The position numbers and the translations under genes are program-made. This document shows positions 8,245-16,414 of a DNA stretch of 64,000 bases, one piece after another; position 1 is the stretch's first letter; each line of letters opens with the position of its first letter. The DNA comes from Cytophagales bacterium (lineage in GTDB: Bacteria; Bacteroidota; Bacteroidia; Cytophagales; Spirosomataceae), in contig JAAFJP010000008.1 of the NCBI GenBank assembly GCA_013298125.1, positions 117,828 through 181,827 on the forward strand, read 5' to 3'. Below the pieces are notes generated by a model. That model ran no database searches and was not told the DNA's origin. It saw only the letters and a list, made by a program, of their open reading frames with translations.

Positions 8245-9084
8245 ATGACAAAGCGAATCATCATCATCTTATTAATAGTCTTGTTATTCATTGGAGGAAT
8301 TGCCGCAAAATTGATTGGCAATAAAGAAAAATCAGAGGCCGTGTTAGCAAAAAACAGTAGCTCATTGCCTCCAAAAGCCATTGAGGATATTCCAGAAATA
8401 AAGGCTCAAACCAGTAGCAACGAATTGTCTTACATGGGCAAAACCGAAGCAAACAAAGAAATTCAAGTGAATGCGACTGCACAGGGTACTGTAAAATCAG
8501 ATTTTATCAAGCTAAATAATACCGTTTCGCAAGGAACTGTTTTGGTAGAAATTGACACTGATTTACTCAAAAATTCCCTTGAATTGACAGAGGCTACCTT
8601 GGAAAAAAATAAACGTGATTTGTCTCGTTTAGAAAGTCTAAAAGCTGAAAATAACATTGCTATTACCGAAGTAGAAAATGCCCGTTTGCAAGTAAGAAAT
8701 ACGGAGTCTCAATTGTTTTCTTTGAAGAAACAAATTCAAGATGCTACCATCAAAGCTCCCATCAGTGGGCAAATCATTGAAAAGAATATAGAGAAAGGAA
8801 TTTACCTCAATCCAAGTTCGCCAATTGCTACTATTACAGAAGTATCGCTTATAAAATTAGTCATTCAAGTGCCTGAAAATGAGCTATATCTGTTCAAGAC
8901 TTCTAAATCTGTTCCCGTAATTTTTGATGCTTATCCTGATAAAATTTTTCAAGGGAGAGTCAATTTCATTCGCTTGAAAGGTGGTGAAGCGGGGCGTTTT
9001 CCTGTGGAGGTGTTGGTTTCAAATTCCTTGCAATCGCCCTTGCGTGTGGGAATGGTGGGGGTTGTGAATATCAAAAAACAGTAG
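8245..9084 (+). CDS. RND efflux periplasmic adaptor (membrane fusion protein)
   Basis: 279-aa HlyD/AcrA-type adaptor that links an inner-membrane RND pump to an outer-membrane channel. One N-terminal membrane anchor (KRIIIILLIVLLFIGGIAA) is followed by a barrel-sandwich half (EIQVNATAQGTVKSDFIKLNNTVSQGTVLVEID), a short alpha-hairpin (LELTEATLEKNKRDLSRLE...) and the returning lipoyl half (ATIKAPISGQIIEKNIEKGIYL). A beta-barrel domain ends the protein. It is shorter than classical AcrA because the hairpin and membrane-proximal domain are reduced. The TAG stop (9082-9084) lies in the first unit of the repeat array that follows, so the original C-terminus may have been altered. Start taken at 8245; an ATG at 8200 would add 15 residues before the anchor. 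Confidence 0.88.
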   Translation: MTKRIIIILLIVLLFIGGIAAKLIGNKEKSEAVLAKNSSSLPPKAIEDIPEIKAQTSSNELSYMGKTEANKEIQVNATAQGTVKSDFIKLNNTVSQGTVLVEIDTDLLKNSLELTEATLEKNKRDLSRLESLKAENNIAITEVENARLQVRNTESQLFSLKKQIQDATIKAPISGQIIEKNIEKGIYLNPSSPIATITEVSLIKLVIQVPENELYLFKTSKSVPVIFDAYPDKIFQGRVNFIRLKGGEAGRFPVEVLVSNSLQSPLRVGMVGVVNIKKQ

Positions 9085-9342
9085 GGGCGAATAGCATTCG
9101 CCCATTGCGGACAAGTAGGGGCGAATAGCATTCGCCCATTGCGGACAAGTAGGGGCGAATAGCATTCGCCCATTGCGGACAAGTAGGGGCGAATAGCATT
9201 CGCCCATTGCGGACAGTAGGGGCGAATAGCATTCGCCCATTGCGGACAAGTAGGGGCGAATAGCATTCGCCCATTGCGGACAGTAGGGGCGAATAGCATT
9301 CGCCCATTGCCGTTAAAAAGGGCGAATGCTATTCGCCCCTAC
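9081..9342. repeat. Tandem array of seven 33/34-bp hairpin repeats plus one inverted copy
   Basis: Seven head-to-tail units start at 9081, 9115, 9149, 9183, 9216, 9250 and 9283, four spaced by 34 bp and the others by 33 bp. Each contains GGGCGAATAGCATTCGCCC, itself an 8-bp stem with a 3-nt loop, followed by a short CATTGCGGACAA linker. An inverted partial copy at 9320-9342 closes the array. The units are essentially identical, so expansion is recent. The first unit overlaps the last codon and supplies the stop of the adaptor gene. It sits between adaptor and pump genes, so any transcript joining them must cross eight hairpins. Confidence 0.95.
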
Positions 9343-9374
9343 ACAAAATCAACAAAATCATTTCAAATACAAAA

Positions 9375-12300
9375 ATGAAAATCACAGAAATAGCCATCAA
9401 TCGCCCAATTCTTTTCATTGTCCTATTTTTATCGTTGGGACTCATGGGGGCGTTTACTTATACACAACTCCGTTACGAACTTTTACCCAATATTGCTACG
9501 CCCATCGTGAGTATCACGACTTTGTATGCTGGTGCATCTCCAACCGAGGTAGAATCGGGCATTACTAAACCTATCGAAGAAGCCATTGCTTCCTCGGACG
9601 GTATCAAAAGAATTACCTCACAATCCTTAGAAAATATTTCTTTGATTTCGGTTGAATATCGTCAGGGAACTAATGAAGATAAAGCCCTCCAAGAAGCACA
9701 ACGCAAAGTAAATGAGATGATTAGCACCTTGCCTACTGGTTCAAAAACACCTTCATTAAACAAATATTCATTGTCGGATTTACCGATTCTAAGGGTTTCG
9801 ACAAGTGCTAAACTGAGCGAGGTAGAGTTAGCAAGGTTATTAAGATTAGAGATAAAACCACGCATCGCCCAACTGTCGGGTGTGGGCAAAATTGACTTTG
9901 TGGGTTTGCAAGAAAATGAAGTAAAAGTTTATCTACAACCAGAACGTCTGCGAAGCCTCAATTTATCAATTCTACAAATTACCCAAGCCATTGCCAGAGG
10001 GAATCTGAATATTCCATCTGGACAAATCAGAGCAAAAAATTCTGATTATTCTGTACGGGTTGTGGGTAAAACGAATGAGTTAGAAAAATTAGGTAAAATC
10101 ATTGTTTTTACCGCCCAAAATGGAACAACTATTTCGCTTTCAGAGGTTGCCACTATCGTAGAAGCACCTCGCAAATTAGACAATATCAACCGCTTTAATT
10201 TGAAACCTTCGGTAGGAATGTTGATCTCGAAACAGTCGGGAGCGAACCAAGTAGAAGTCAGTGCAGAAGTACAAAAACTATTGAAAGTGATTGAAAGTGA
10301 GTATGTTAGCAAAGGACTTCGCTTCGAGATTGCCCAAGATGGAGCTGAGTTTACGCTTGCGGCTGCCCATGCGGTTAATTTCGATTTGGGGCTTGCTATA
10401 TTTTTGGTGGCAATGGTCATGTTCGTTTTTTTGCACAGTCTGAGAAGTTCGCTGATTGTGATGGTGGCGATTCCTACCTCTTTGCTTTCTACGTTTTTGT
10501 GTATGTATTTCTTGGGATTTTCACTGAATTTACTGACACTTTTAGCCCTGTCTTTGGTCATCGGGATTTTGGTGGATGATTCTATTGTGGTACTGGAAAG
10601 TATTTATCATCAACTCGAAAAAGGGAAAGACAAACGCCAAGCTGCCCTCGATGGTAGAAATGAAATCGGCTTTGCTGCATTAGCCATTACCTTGGTGGAC
10701 GTGGTGGTTTTCGTGCCGCTTTCCATCGTGCCAGGTTTGATAGGCGATTTACTACGTGAATTTTCGTTGGTGGTGGTCATTTCTACTTTGTTGAGTTTGT
10801 TGGTTTCGTTTACCCTTACGCCTATGATTGCCTCACGTTTCGGAAAATTAGAAACCTTAGATAAAAGTACACTCATGGGCAAGTTCGGACTCTGGTTCGA
10901 GTCTATTTATGATGTTTTTGCTCGTGGGTATCAGGATATTCTGAGTTGGTGTCTTCGTTATCGCAAAACAACGGTTTTGTTAGTATTTGCTCTATTTGTA
11001 GGTACTTTATCTCTCCCCAATTTTGGATTTGTGGGAGCTGAATTTGCTCCACTCACGGATAAAGGTGAAGTTTCAATTTTTGTTCAATTGAAAGAAGGCG
11101 TAAAACTCTCAAAAACGGATTCGGTATCAAAAGCTATCGAAAAACAGATTGTTGCCATTCCAGAGGTTACTCGTGTTTTTGCTAATGTCGGGGCAAATCC
11201 AGACGGTTTGGGCATTCCAACTTCGCATACTTCTGAATTGGCTGTTACTTTCAAACCCATTCAAGAGCGTACAAAAAGTTTGTCTGATTTGACTTATGAG
11301 TTAAAAAATCTATTGGCAAAAATCCCAAATATCAAATACAGGGTTTCACCAATTGGTTTATTTGGCGGTGGTGATGTTGCTCCCATTCAGTTGATTGTGA
11401 GTACTTCAAACAGAGATGAGGTAAAGGTTTTTGCTCAAAAAATCAAAGATGAAGTTGCCAAAATTTCGGGAGCTACTGACCTTCGTTTGTCTGGCAAAAG
11501 TCTTAAATCTGAAATTGTTATCAATATCAATCAAACAAAAATTGCTCGTTACCAACTGACTACCGAAGAAGTAGGACAGGCAGTTCGCACGGCATTGGCG
11601 GGTTTTGAAGACTTGAAAATTCAGCGAAATAATCAGACCATGAATATTAGTATTGAGTATGGCGAAAAATATAAAAATCGTACGAATCAATTAGCCGAAA
11701 TCTTACTTTTGAATAGTTTGGGGCAATCGATAAAACTATCACAAGTTGCTGATATTCAAGAAGTTTACGCCCCTTCGGTTTTGGAACGAAAAGACCGAAA
11801 TGCTTCCATGACTATTTTTGCCCAACCCCTCGGCAGACCCGTGGGCGAGATTGGCGAAGACATCAAAAAAGCCATCGAAAAATTAAATATTCCAGATTCT
11901 GTCAAGATAGTTTATGGCGGAGATTTAGAGTTGCAAGACGATGCTTTTGGCAAATTAGGGTTAGCATTTATTGCCGCTATTTTGTTCATGTACTTAATCA
12001 TGGTGGCACTTTACAACTCTTGGGCATATCCTTTTGTGGTGCTTTTTTCTATTCCAGTGGCGGTAATTGGGGCAATTTTAGCCTTAGCACTTACCATGAA
12101 TTCCTTAAATATTTTTTCAATTTTGGGAATGATTATGATGTTGGGTTTAGTAGCAAAAAACGCTATTTTATTGGTAGAACGTGCCAATGAAAATGCTGAA
12201 AAAGGAATGACCACCATTGAGGCATTGTTAGAAGCTGGCGAAACTCGCCTTCGTCCAATTTTGATGACTACCTTGGCGATGGTTATCGGGATGTTACCTA

Positions 12301-13889
12301 TTGCCTTAGCCACAAGTCCTGGGTCGGAACTCAAAACAGGTTTGGCTTGGGCATTGATTGGCGGATTGAGTTCTTCGATGTTCTTGACGCTTATCTTTGT
12401 GCCTGTTGTTTACTTCTATTTTGCCAGAGCTATTCAATGGTTTTCGAGTAAGAAAATTGTGAAAACTGGTGTTGTAACGGCTTCTGTTTTGTTGTTTGCT
12501 TTGCAAGTAAATGCTCAAAATGATAAAAACCTCACCCCCGACCCCTCTCCTTCTGAGAGGGGAGAATTTCAGCGACAAAACTCCCCTCTCAGAAGGAGAG
12601 GGGTCGGGGGTGAGGTAGAAAGCTTTACCTTAGAAGAAGCCATTAAAACCGCCCTAACCAAAAATGTACAACTCAAAATCAGTCGTTTGGAAGAATTAAA
12701 ATCAGCTCAGAAAATTAAAGAAGCACAAGGTTTTAATTTGCCAGAAGTATCGGCTCAGGTCAATTATTTTCGGTATATCCAAGTACCTAAAACCTTCTTT
12801 CCGAGCTTTGGCGTTGATTCAACAACGGGGAGTTTTAAGATTGACAATGAAAATTTTAGTATTTTGGATGCGGGTTTGAAAAACAACTACAATGCCAATA
12901 TTATTGCCTCAATGCCTTTATTTAATAAAGGAATCAAGAACGGAATTCAAACGGCAGAGGAGAGTTTGAATTATTCCAAAATCAATACAGAAGTCGCTAA
13001 AAATCAATTAGTTGCAGAAGTAAAAAAGGCTTATTGGAATATAGTGATTAGCAAAGAAATGAAAACAATCATGCAACAAGGCATTGACCGTGCGAAGGTT
13101 TCATTGCAAGAAATAAGACAACTGTATCGAGTAGGTTTAGCCACGGATTCAGATACTTTACAAGCCTATATTGCCGTTGAAAATCAAAAGCCTGCTTTGC
13201 AAAAAAACCTCCAAAATCAACGAATTGCCAAAGAAACTTTGAAGTTTTTGATGGGCGTTGAACAAGAAGAAGATATTGAAATTACGGAAAATATCATCTC
13301 ACAAATGAATGATAATCCTTTGATGATCGAAGAACAGACTTTGGTTAATAATCCAGAAATCAAGCAATTGTATTCGCAGCAAAAGTTAAATCAGTTGGTT
13401 GTGGAAGGCGAAATCAGCAAGCGGAATCCTACTTTGTCGTTGGTGGGAAATTATCAGATTCAAAGTCAAGCCAATGATTTCAATTTTAGTAAATATTTAT
13501 TCCCACAGGTGTCTTACGTTGGTCTTCAATTAGACATTCCAATTTTCACGGGTGGGCGAACAGAATCGAAAATTCAGCAAGCAAAAATTGGTTTACAACA
13601 GGCGGAACAACAGATGATTTATACCAAAAGAAAGTTGTCGTTAGACCTCCAAAATGCCATGATGAATTGGCAAGATGCTCAAAATCGGTATTTGAATCAA
13701 CAAAAAACAATACAAGCCGCCCAACGAAATTATGAATTGGTTTACAGCAAATTTAGCAAAGGGTTAGCCAAAAGAACAGAGCTTTCAGAGGCGGATTTAG
13801 GTTTGAAAAATGCTCAAAATACCAAAATTCAAGCACTTTTTGAAAGAATTTTGGCGGGTGTTGAGATTGATAGGATTTTGATAAAATAA
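9375..13889 (+). CDS. HAE-type RND transporter fused to a TolC-like outer-membrane factor
   Basis: 1504-aa fusion. Residues 1 to about 1025 are an AcrB/MexB-like RND pump with 12 TM helices and two periplasmic porter domains. The proton-relay residues are D401-D402 (GILVDDSIVVLES) and K928 (LGLVAKNAILLVE). Residues 1026-1048 (KKIVKTG followed by a hydrophobic run ending VNAQ) look like a signal peptide. From about 1083 to the end is a TolC/OEP domain with paired long helices (FTLEEAIKTALTKNVQLKISR; IDRAKVSLQEIRQLYRVGLATDSD). Residues 1052-1081 are encoded by a perfect palindrome. Pump and channel would work with the adaptor just upstream in proton-driven export of drugs or lipids. RND-OMF fusions occur in Bacteroidota. 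Start is the ATG after the repeat array, in phase with the conserved N-terminal helix ITEIAINRPI. Confidence 0.93.
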   Translation: MKITEIAINRPILFIVLFLSLGLMGAFTYTQLRYELLPNIATPIVSITTLYAGASPTEVESGITKPIEEAIASSDGIKRITSQSLENISLISVEYRQGTNEDKALQEAQRKVNEMISTLPTGSKTPSLNKYSLSDLPILRVSTSAKLSEVELARLLRLEIKPRIAQLSGVGKIDFVGLQENEVKVYLQPERLRSLNLSILQITQAIARGNLNIPSGQIRAKNSDYSVRVVGKTNELEKLGKIIVFTAQNGTTISLSEVATIVEAPRKLDNINRFNLKPSVGMLISKQSGANQVEVSAEVQKLLKVIESEYVSKGLRFEIAQDGAEFTLAAAHAVNFDLGLAIFLVAMVMFVFLHSLRSSLIVMVAIPTSLLSTFLCMYFLGFSLNLLTLLALSLVIGILVDDSIVVLESIYHQLEKGKDKRQAALDGRNEIGFAALAITLVDVVVFVPLSIVPGLIGDLLREFSLVVVISTLLSLLVSFTLTPMIASRFGKLETLDKSTLMGKFGLWFESIYDVFARGYQDILSWCLRYRKTTVLLVFALFVGTLSLPNFGFVGAEFAPLTDKGEVSIFVQLKEGVKLSKTDSVSKAIEKQIVAIPEVTRVFANVGANPDGLGIPTSHTSELAVTFKPIQERTKSLSDLTYELKNLLAKIPNIKYRVSPIGLFGGGDVAPIQLIVSTSNRDEVKVFAQKIKDEVAKISGATDLRLSGKSLKSEIVININQTKIARYQLTTEEVGQAVRTALAGFEDLKIQRNNQTMNISIEYGEKYKNRTNQLAEILLLNSLGQSIKLSQVADIQEVYAPSVLERKDRNASMTIFAQPLGRPVGEIGEDIKKAIEKLNIPDSVKIVYGGDLELQDDAFGKLGLAFIAAILFMYLIMVALYNSWAYPFVVLFSIPVAVIGAILALALTMNSLNIFSILGMIMMLGLVAKNAILLVERANENAEKGMTTIEALLEAGETRLRPILMTTLAMVIGMLPIALATSPGSELKTGLAWALIGGLSSSMFLTLIFVPVVYFYFARAIQWFSSKKIVKTGVVTASVLLFALQVNAQNDKNLTPDPSPSERGEFQRQNSPLRRRGVGGEVESFTLEEAIKTALTKNVQLKISRLEELKSAQKIKEAQGFNLPEVSAQVNYFRYIQVPKTFFPSFGVDSTTGSFKIDNENFSILDAGLKNNYNANIIASMPLFNKGIKNGIQTAEESLNYSKINTEVAKNQLVAEVKKAYWNIVISKEMKTIMQQGIDRAKVSLQEIRQLYRVGLATDSDTLQAYIAVENQKPALQKNLQNQRIAKETLKFLMGVEQEEDIEITENIISQMNDNPLMIEEQTLVNNPEIKQLYSQQKLNQLVVEGEISKRNPTLSLVGNYQIQSQANDFNFSKYLFPQVSYVGLQLDIPIFTGGRTESKIQQAKIGLQQAEQQMIYTKRKLSLDLQNAMMNWQDAQNRYLNQQKTIQAAQRNYELVYSKFSKGLAKRTELSEADLGLKNAQNTKIQALFERILAGVEIDRILIK
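12530..12615. repeat. Perfect 35-bp-arm palindrome inside the RND-OMF coding sequence
   Basis: Arms 12530-12564 and 12581-12615 are exact reverse complements around a 16-nt loop. The first bases read CCTCACCCCCGACCCCTCTC. Read in the gene's frame it encodes NLTPDPSPSERGE...SPLRRRGVGGEV without a stop. A sibling with the same arm length and CCTCACCCCC...GAGGGGAG design is intergenic at 49282-49366. Confidence 0.95.
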
Positions 13890-13891
13890 TT

Positions 13892-13953
13892 TTTACCGCA
13901 AAGACACTAAGACGCAATGTTTTTTCCTCGTGTCTTAGCGTCCTTGCGGTAAA
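13892..13953. repeat. Imperfect palindrome after the RND-OMF gene
   Basis: 25-bp arms (13892-13916, 13929-13953; core TTTACCGCAAAGACACTAAG) pair with a few mismatches. It begins 2 bp after the stop and ends 9 bp before the next start, filling the whole gap. Confidence 0.8.
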
Positions 13954-13962
13954 CCACATACC

Positions 13963-14232
13963 ATGAAATCACCCAAAATAATAACAGGTTATGTCCTTTT
14001 CATCTTTTCCTTCCTTGCATGGATTGGCATTGGGGTACTCCAATTTTTGAATCTTTCAGTGGCACAGAATGCAAGTATTTCTGGCGGGCTTTTCATCGTT
14101 GGCGAGGTTACTTTTTATATCTCCATTGTCTTGTTGGGAAATACATTTTGGCAAAAAATCAAAGATTGGTTTAGGAAAATGTTGATAAAAACAGGCTTGA
14201 AATCTAATCCGAAAGAAGATGATGAATTATAA
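13963..14232 (+). CDS. Small two-helix membrane protein, transporter-suffix-like
   Basis: 89-aa protein with two hydrophobic helices (GYVLFIFSFLAWIGIGVLQF and FIVGEVTFYISIVLLG) and a basic-to-acidic tail (FWQKIKDWFRKMLIKTG, then PKEDDEL). This pattern (GEVxFxxxIxLLGxxFWxKIK) resembles the domain NCBI calls transporter suffix, found as a stand-alone gene or as a C-terminal appendage of transporters. It directly follows the RND-OMF fusion and overlaps the next gene by 14 bp, so a role alongside the pump is plausible but unproven. No catalytic residues visible. Confidence 0.7.
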   Translation: MKSPKIITGYVLFIFSFLAWIGIGVLQFLNLSVAQNASISGGLFIVGEVTFYISIVLLGNTFWQKIKDWFRKMLIKTGLKSNPKEDDEL

Positions 14233-14866
14233 AACAAAGCGAAATCTTATGCCTTTAATAGTTCTTTTAGGTATTACACAAGTCAATGTTTGGGGGCAGG
14301 ATTCTATCAAGATAAATAAACCTAAACGTTTTGAATACTATTTTAATGGAGCATTTGGTCTATATTTCCCTTTTACAACCAATACCAAAGCCGTTGCCAA
14401 CAGAGGATTTGTCAATACCTTTCAGTTTCAAGTAAATTATAAGAATAATTTGTTCTCTCGGTTTTTCTTTGACCAATACAGCGTAGGGTATGATGAAAAC
14501 GTTTTGCAAAATAGCACTACATTAAATGTTAATCAAAAAGTGCAAACCACGAGTTTGGGCTTAGATTTTGGCTATACTTTCGACTATAAAAAGTTTTCGC
14601 CTTACGCATATATGGGTGCAGGTGTAGCTTTGATGGATGTACCCACGGTAGAAAATTTACCTACGTCAAATACCATCAATGTAGGTACGAGTAACAAGAA
14701 TTTCTTAGGATTACGGGCTGGAATTGGGGCGGATTTCAACATTAGCAAACTGTTCATCATTTACGCTGAAACGCAATACCTAAACATTCCTTTCAAAACA
14801 GATTTAAGCAATAAAAACTTGCAAGGTCTTAGTCTTCAAATAGGCTTTAAAACACCCTTGTATTAA
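14219..14866 (+). CDS. Outer-membrane beta-barrel protein
   Basis: 215-aa exported protein predicted as an OmpA/OmpX-like eight-stranded barrel. The N-terminus is a signal peptide (KRNLMPLIVLLGITQVNVWGQ). Alternating aromatic/polar strands follow, such as YYFNGAFGLYFPF, NTFQFQVNYKNNLFSRFFF, TTSLGLDFGYTF and YAYMGAGVAL, ending LSLQIGFKTPLY with the aromatic terminus typical of BAM substrates. It overlaps the small membrane protein by 14 bp, which implies translational coupling. Two adjacent ATGs (14219, 14222) are possible starts. Function unknown beyond an envelope protein co-expressed with the efflux locus. Confidence 0.75.
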   Translation: MMNYKTKRNLMPLIVLLGITQVNVWGQDSIKINKPKRFEYYFNGAFGLYFPFTTNTKAVANRGFVNTFQFQVNYKNNLFSRFFFDQYSVGYDENVLQNSTTLNVNQKVQTTSLGLDFGYTFDYKKFSPYAYMGAGVALMDVPTVENLPTSNTINVGTSNKNFLGLRAGIGADFNISKLFIIYAETQYLNIPFKTDLSNKNLQGLSLQIGFKTPLY

Positions 14867-14877
14867 TCAACAAAACC

Positions 14878-15255
14878 ATGACAACAACAATCAAAATCAC
14901 GTTCTTTTTTTTACTTTTTTCAAGTATTTCATCTTTCGGACAGTCCACAAAATTTATTGGAAAATGGCAAACACCCGACAAAGCCGTTTTAGAATTTTAT
15001 GCCTGTGGCAGTGTAGTATGTGCCAAACAAATTAGTGCCGAAAAAGAGGCAGACAAAAAAGCAAATGGTATGCAAATTGCCAAAGATTTGATTCAGGATA
15101 AAGAAAAAGTTAATGTAATGAATGGAACGGTCATTGACCCTTCTAATGGCAAAACCTACAAAGGAGTTTTTACTTTGTCTGATGATGGCAAGTCCGTCAA
15201 CCTAAAAGTGAAATGGGGATTTATCAATTTTAATGAAAAATGGGTTAAATTGTAG
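14878..15255 (+). CDS. DUF2147 secreted protein
   Basis: 125-aa exported protein: signal peptide (KITFFFLLFSSISSFGQ) followed by one DUF2147 domain of lipocalin-like strands. The domain hallmarks are the opening FIGKWQTPDKAVLEFY, then CGSVVCAKQI, the VNVMNGTVIDPSNGKTYKGVF strand pair and a final LKVKWGFINFNEKW. DUF2147 proteins are small periplasmic beta proteins of unknown ligand. It lies 11 bp after the barrel gene and is likely the last gene of the efflux-region operon, since an imperfect hairpin follows at 15260-15347. Confidence 0.88.
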   Translation: MTTTIKITFFFLLFSSISSFGQSTKFIGKWQTPDKAVLEFYACGSVVCAKQISAEKEADKKANGMQIAKDLIQDKEKVNVMNGTVIDPSNGKTYKGVFTLSDDGKSVNLKVKWGFINFNEKWVKL

Positions 15256-15259
15256 TTAA

Positions 15260-15347
15260 TTTCAAGGTTACTAAGTTGCTATGTTACAAGGTTTTAGTGT
15301 ATTCATTTTTAAACCAAAAAAAACTTTGTAACATAGCTACCTTGAAA
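15260..15347. repeat. Imperfect inverted repeat between DUF2147 and lytS-type genes
   Basis: The left arm (from 15260; TTTCAAGG...GCTATGTTACAA) and right arm (to 15347; TTTGTAACATAGCTACCTTG) pair apart from a 9-nt insertion in the left arm (TACTAAGTT). It may terminate the upstream operon. No -7 box is visible for the kinase gene that follows. Confidence 0.65.
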
Positions 15348-15361
15348 CTTTCAAAAAACTT

Positions 15362-16414
15362 ATGAACAAAAATCTCATTTTCAGAATATTCGGGACACCT
15401 TTTGTTGGGCTGTTGTTCTATATCGTTTTTTTTGATTATAATATAAATGATGTAGCCTACCAAGCCATGTTAGAAAAGCATGGTTGGAAGGTCAATTGCG
15501 TTGAATTAATTATTTATTTTCTATCAGCAATTGCCATTTCTGAAATTAGTTTACTTATCCGTAAGTGCGTTGAAAATTACTTTTCATGGGAAAAACATCC
15601 TTATATTTTAGGTTTTGGTAGAGTGCTAACTGTCTCATTAGTAACCATTTATTTCATCTACCAAATTGATTATTTTTACTATAAAATTTTTGAATGGATT
15701 TTTGACGAAAATCTCCCGCCTAACGACCCAACATTCTATCAAACCCTTTCGCTTGGAGTCTTGATTGCCTTAATTTTGACAGGTTATGATACCGCTTTTT
15801 ACTTTTTTGACCGTTGGAGTAAAACCCAAATTGAGGCTGAAACCCTAAAACGTACCGCAGTGCAAAGCCAGTTAGATGCCCTCAAAACGCAATTAGACCC
15901 ACATTTTTTGTTCAATAATTTCAATACACTCACAACTATTATTGAAGAAGACCCAAAATTGGCAACCCGATACGTGGAAAAACTCTCGCAGGTATATAGG
16001 TATGTATTGCAGACTCGTTCGGATGATACTGTGCTGTTGCGAGAAGAGTTGAATTTTATTGAAAACTACTTGTTTTTGGCAAAAATCAGGTTCGGAGAAA
16101 ATCTAAAAATTGAGATACAAGTTGCTGAAAATCAGAAGGATAAATTTATTCCACCCGTTACTTTACAGTTACTTTGCGAGAATGCTATTAAGCACAATAT
16201 TGTATCAAAACAAAACCCGCTGACCATCAAAATCAGTACCATTGAAAACGACCAATTGATGGTTTCAAATAATTTACAAAAGAAAATTAGCGTTGAAATT
16301 TCCACCAAAATAGGTTTACAAAACATCAAACAACGGTATTTGCTTTTGGGTAAATCTGAACCTCAGATTATTGAAAATGAAAAAGAATTTATCGTAAAAC
16401 TGCCCTTGATATGA
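15362..16414 (+). CDS. LytS/YehU-type sensor histidine kinase
   Basis: 350-aa inner-membrane kinase. Four hydrophobic segments occupy about residues 8-150 with no recognisable extracellular sensor domain. The His_kinase (PF06580) domain follows, with the phospho-acceptor H181 in QLDPHFLFNNFNTL. The ATP-binding half contains the N-box LLCENAIKHNIV. This class autophosphorylates and passes phosphate to LytTR-type regulators. The stop overlaps the next start by 4 bp (ATGA), so kinase and regulator are translationally coupled. The signal is unknown; in Bacteroidota such pairs are common and seldom characterised. Confidence 0.93.
   Translation: MNKNLIFRIFGTPFVGLLFYIVFFDYNINDVAYQAMLEKHGWKVNCVELIIYFLSAIAISEISLLIRKCVENYFSWEKHPYILGFGRVLTVSLVTIYFIYQIDYFYYKIFEWIFDENLPPNDPTFYQTLSLGVLIALILTGYDTAFYFFDRWSKTQIEAETLKRTAVQSQLDALKTQLDPHFLFNNFNTLTTIIEEDPKLATRYVEKLSQVYRYVLQTRSDDTVLLREELNFIENYLFLAKIRFGENLKIEIQVAENQKDKFIPPVTLQLLCENAIKHNIVSKQNPLTIKISTIENDQLMVSNNLQKKISVEISTKIGLQNIKQRYLLLGKSEPQIIENEKEFIVKLPLI

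Noticed and set aside
8949..9307. Repetitive open frames (78-116 aa) on the minus strand with a NGRMLFAPT-type repeat
   Set aside because: They are read straight through the 33/34-bp array in three frames; period and lack of start signals show they are by-products of the repeat.
9081..9342. CRISPR-like array of regularly spaced repeats
   Set aside because: Units are directly abutting with no unique spacers, each is itself a hairpin, and no cas gene is near. It is a tandem repeat.
12306..12578. Minus-strand frame containing SPLRRRGVGGEV
   Set aside because: The palindrome reads the same peptide on both strands; the frame lies wholly inside the RND-OMF gene.
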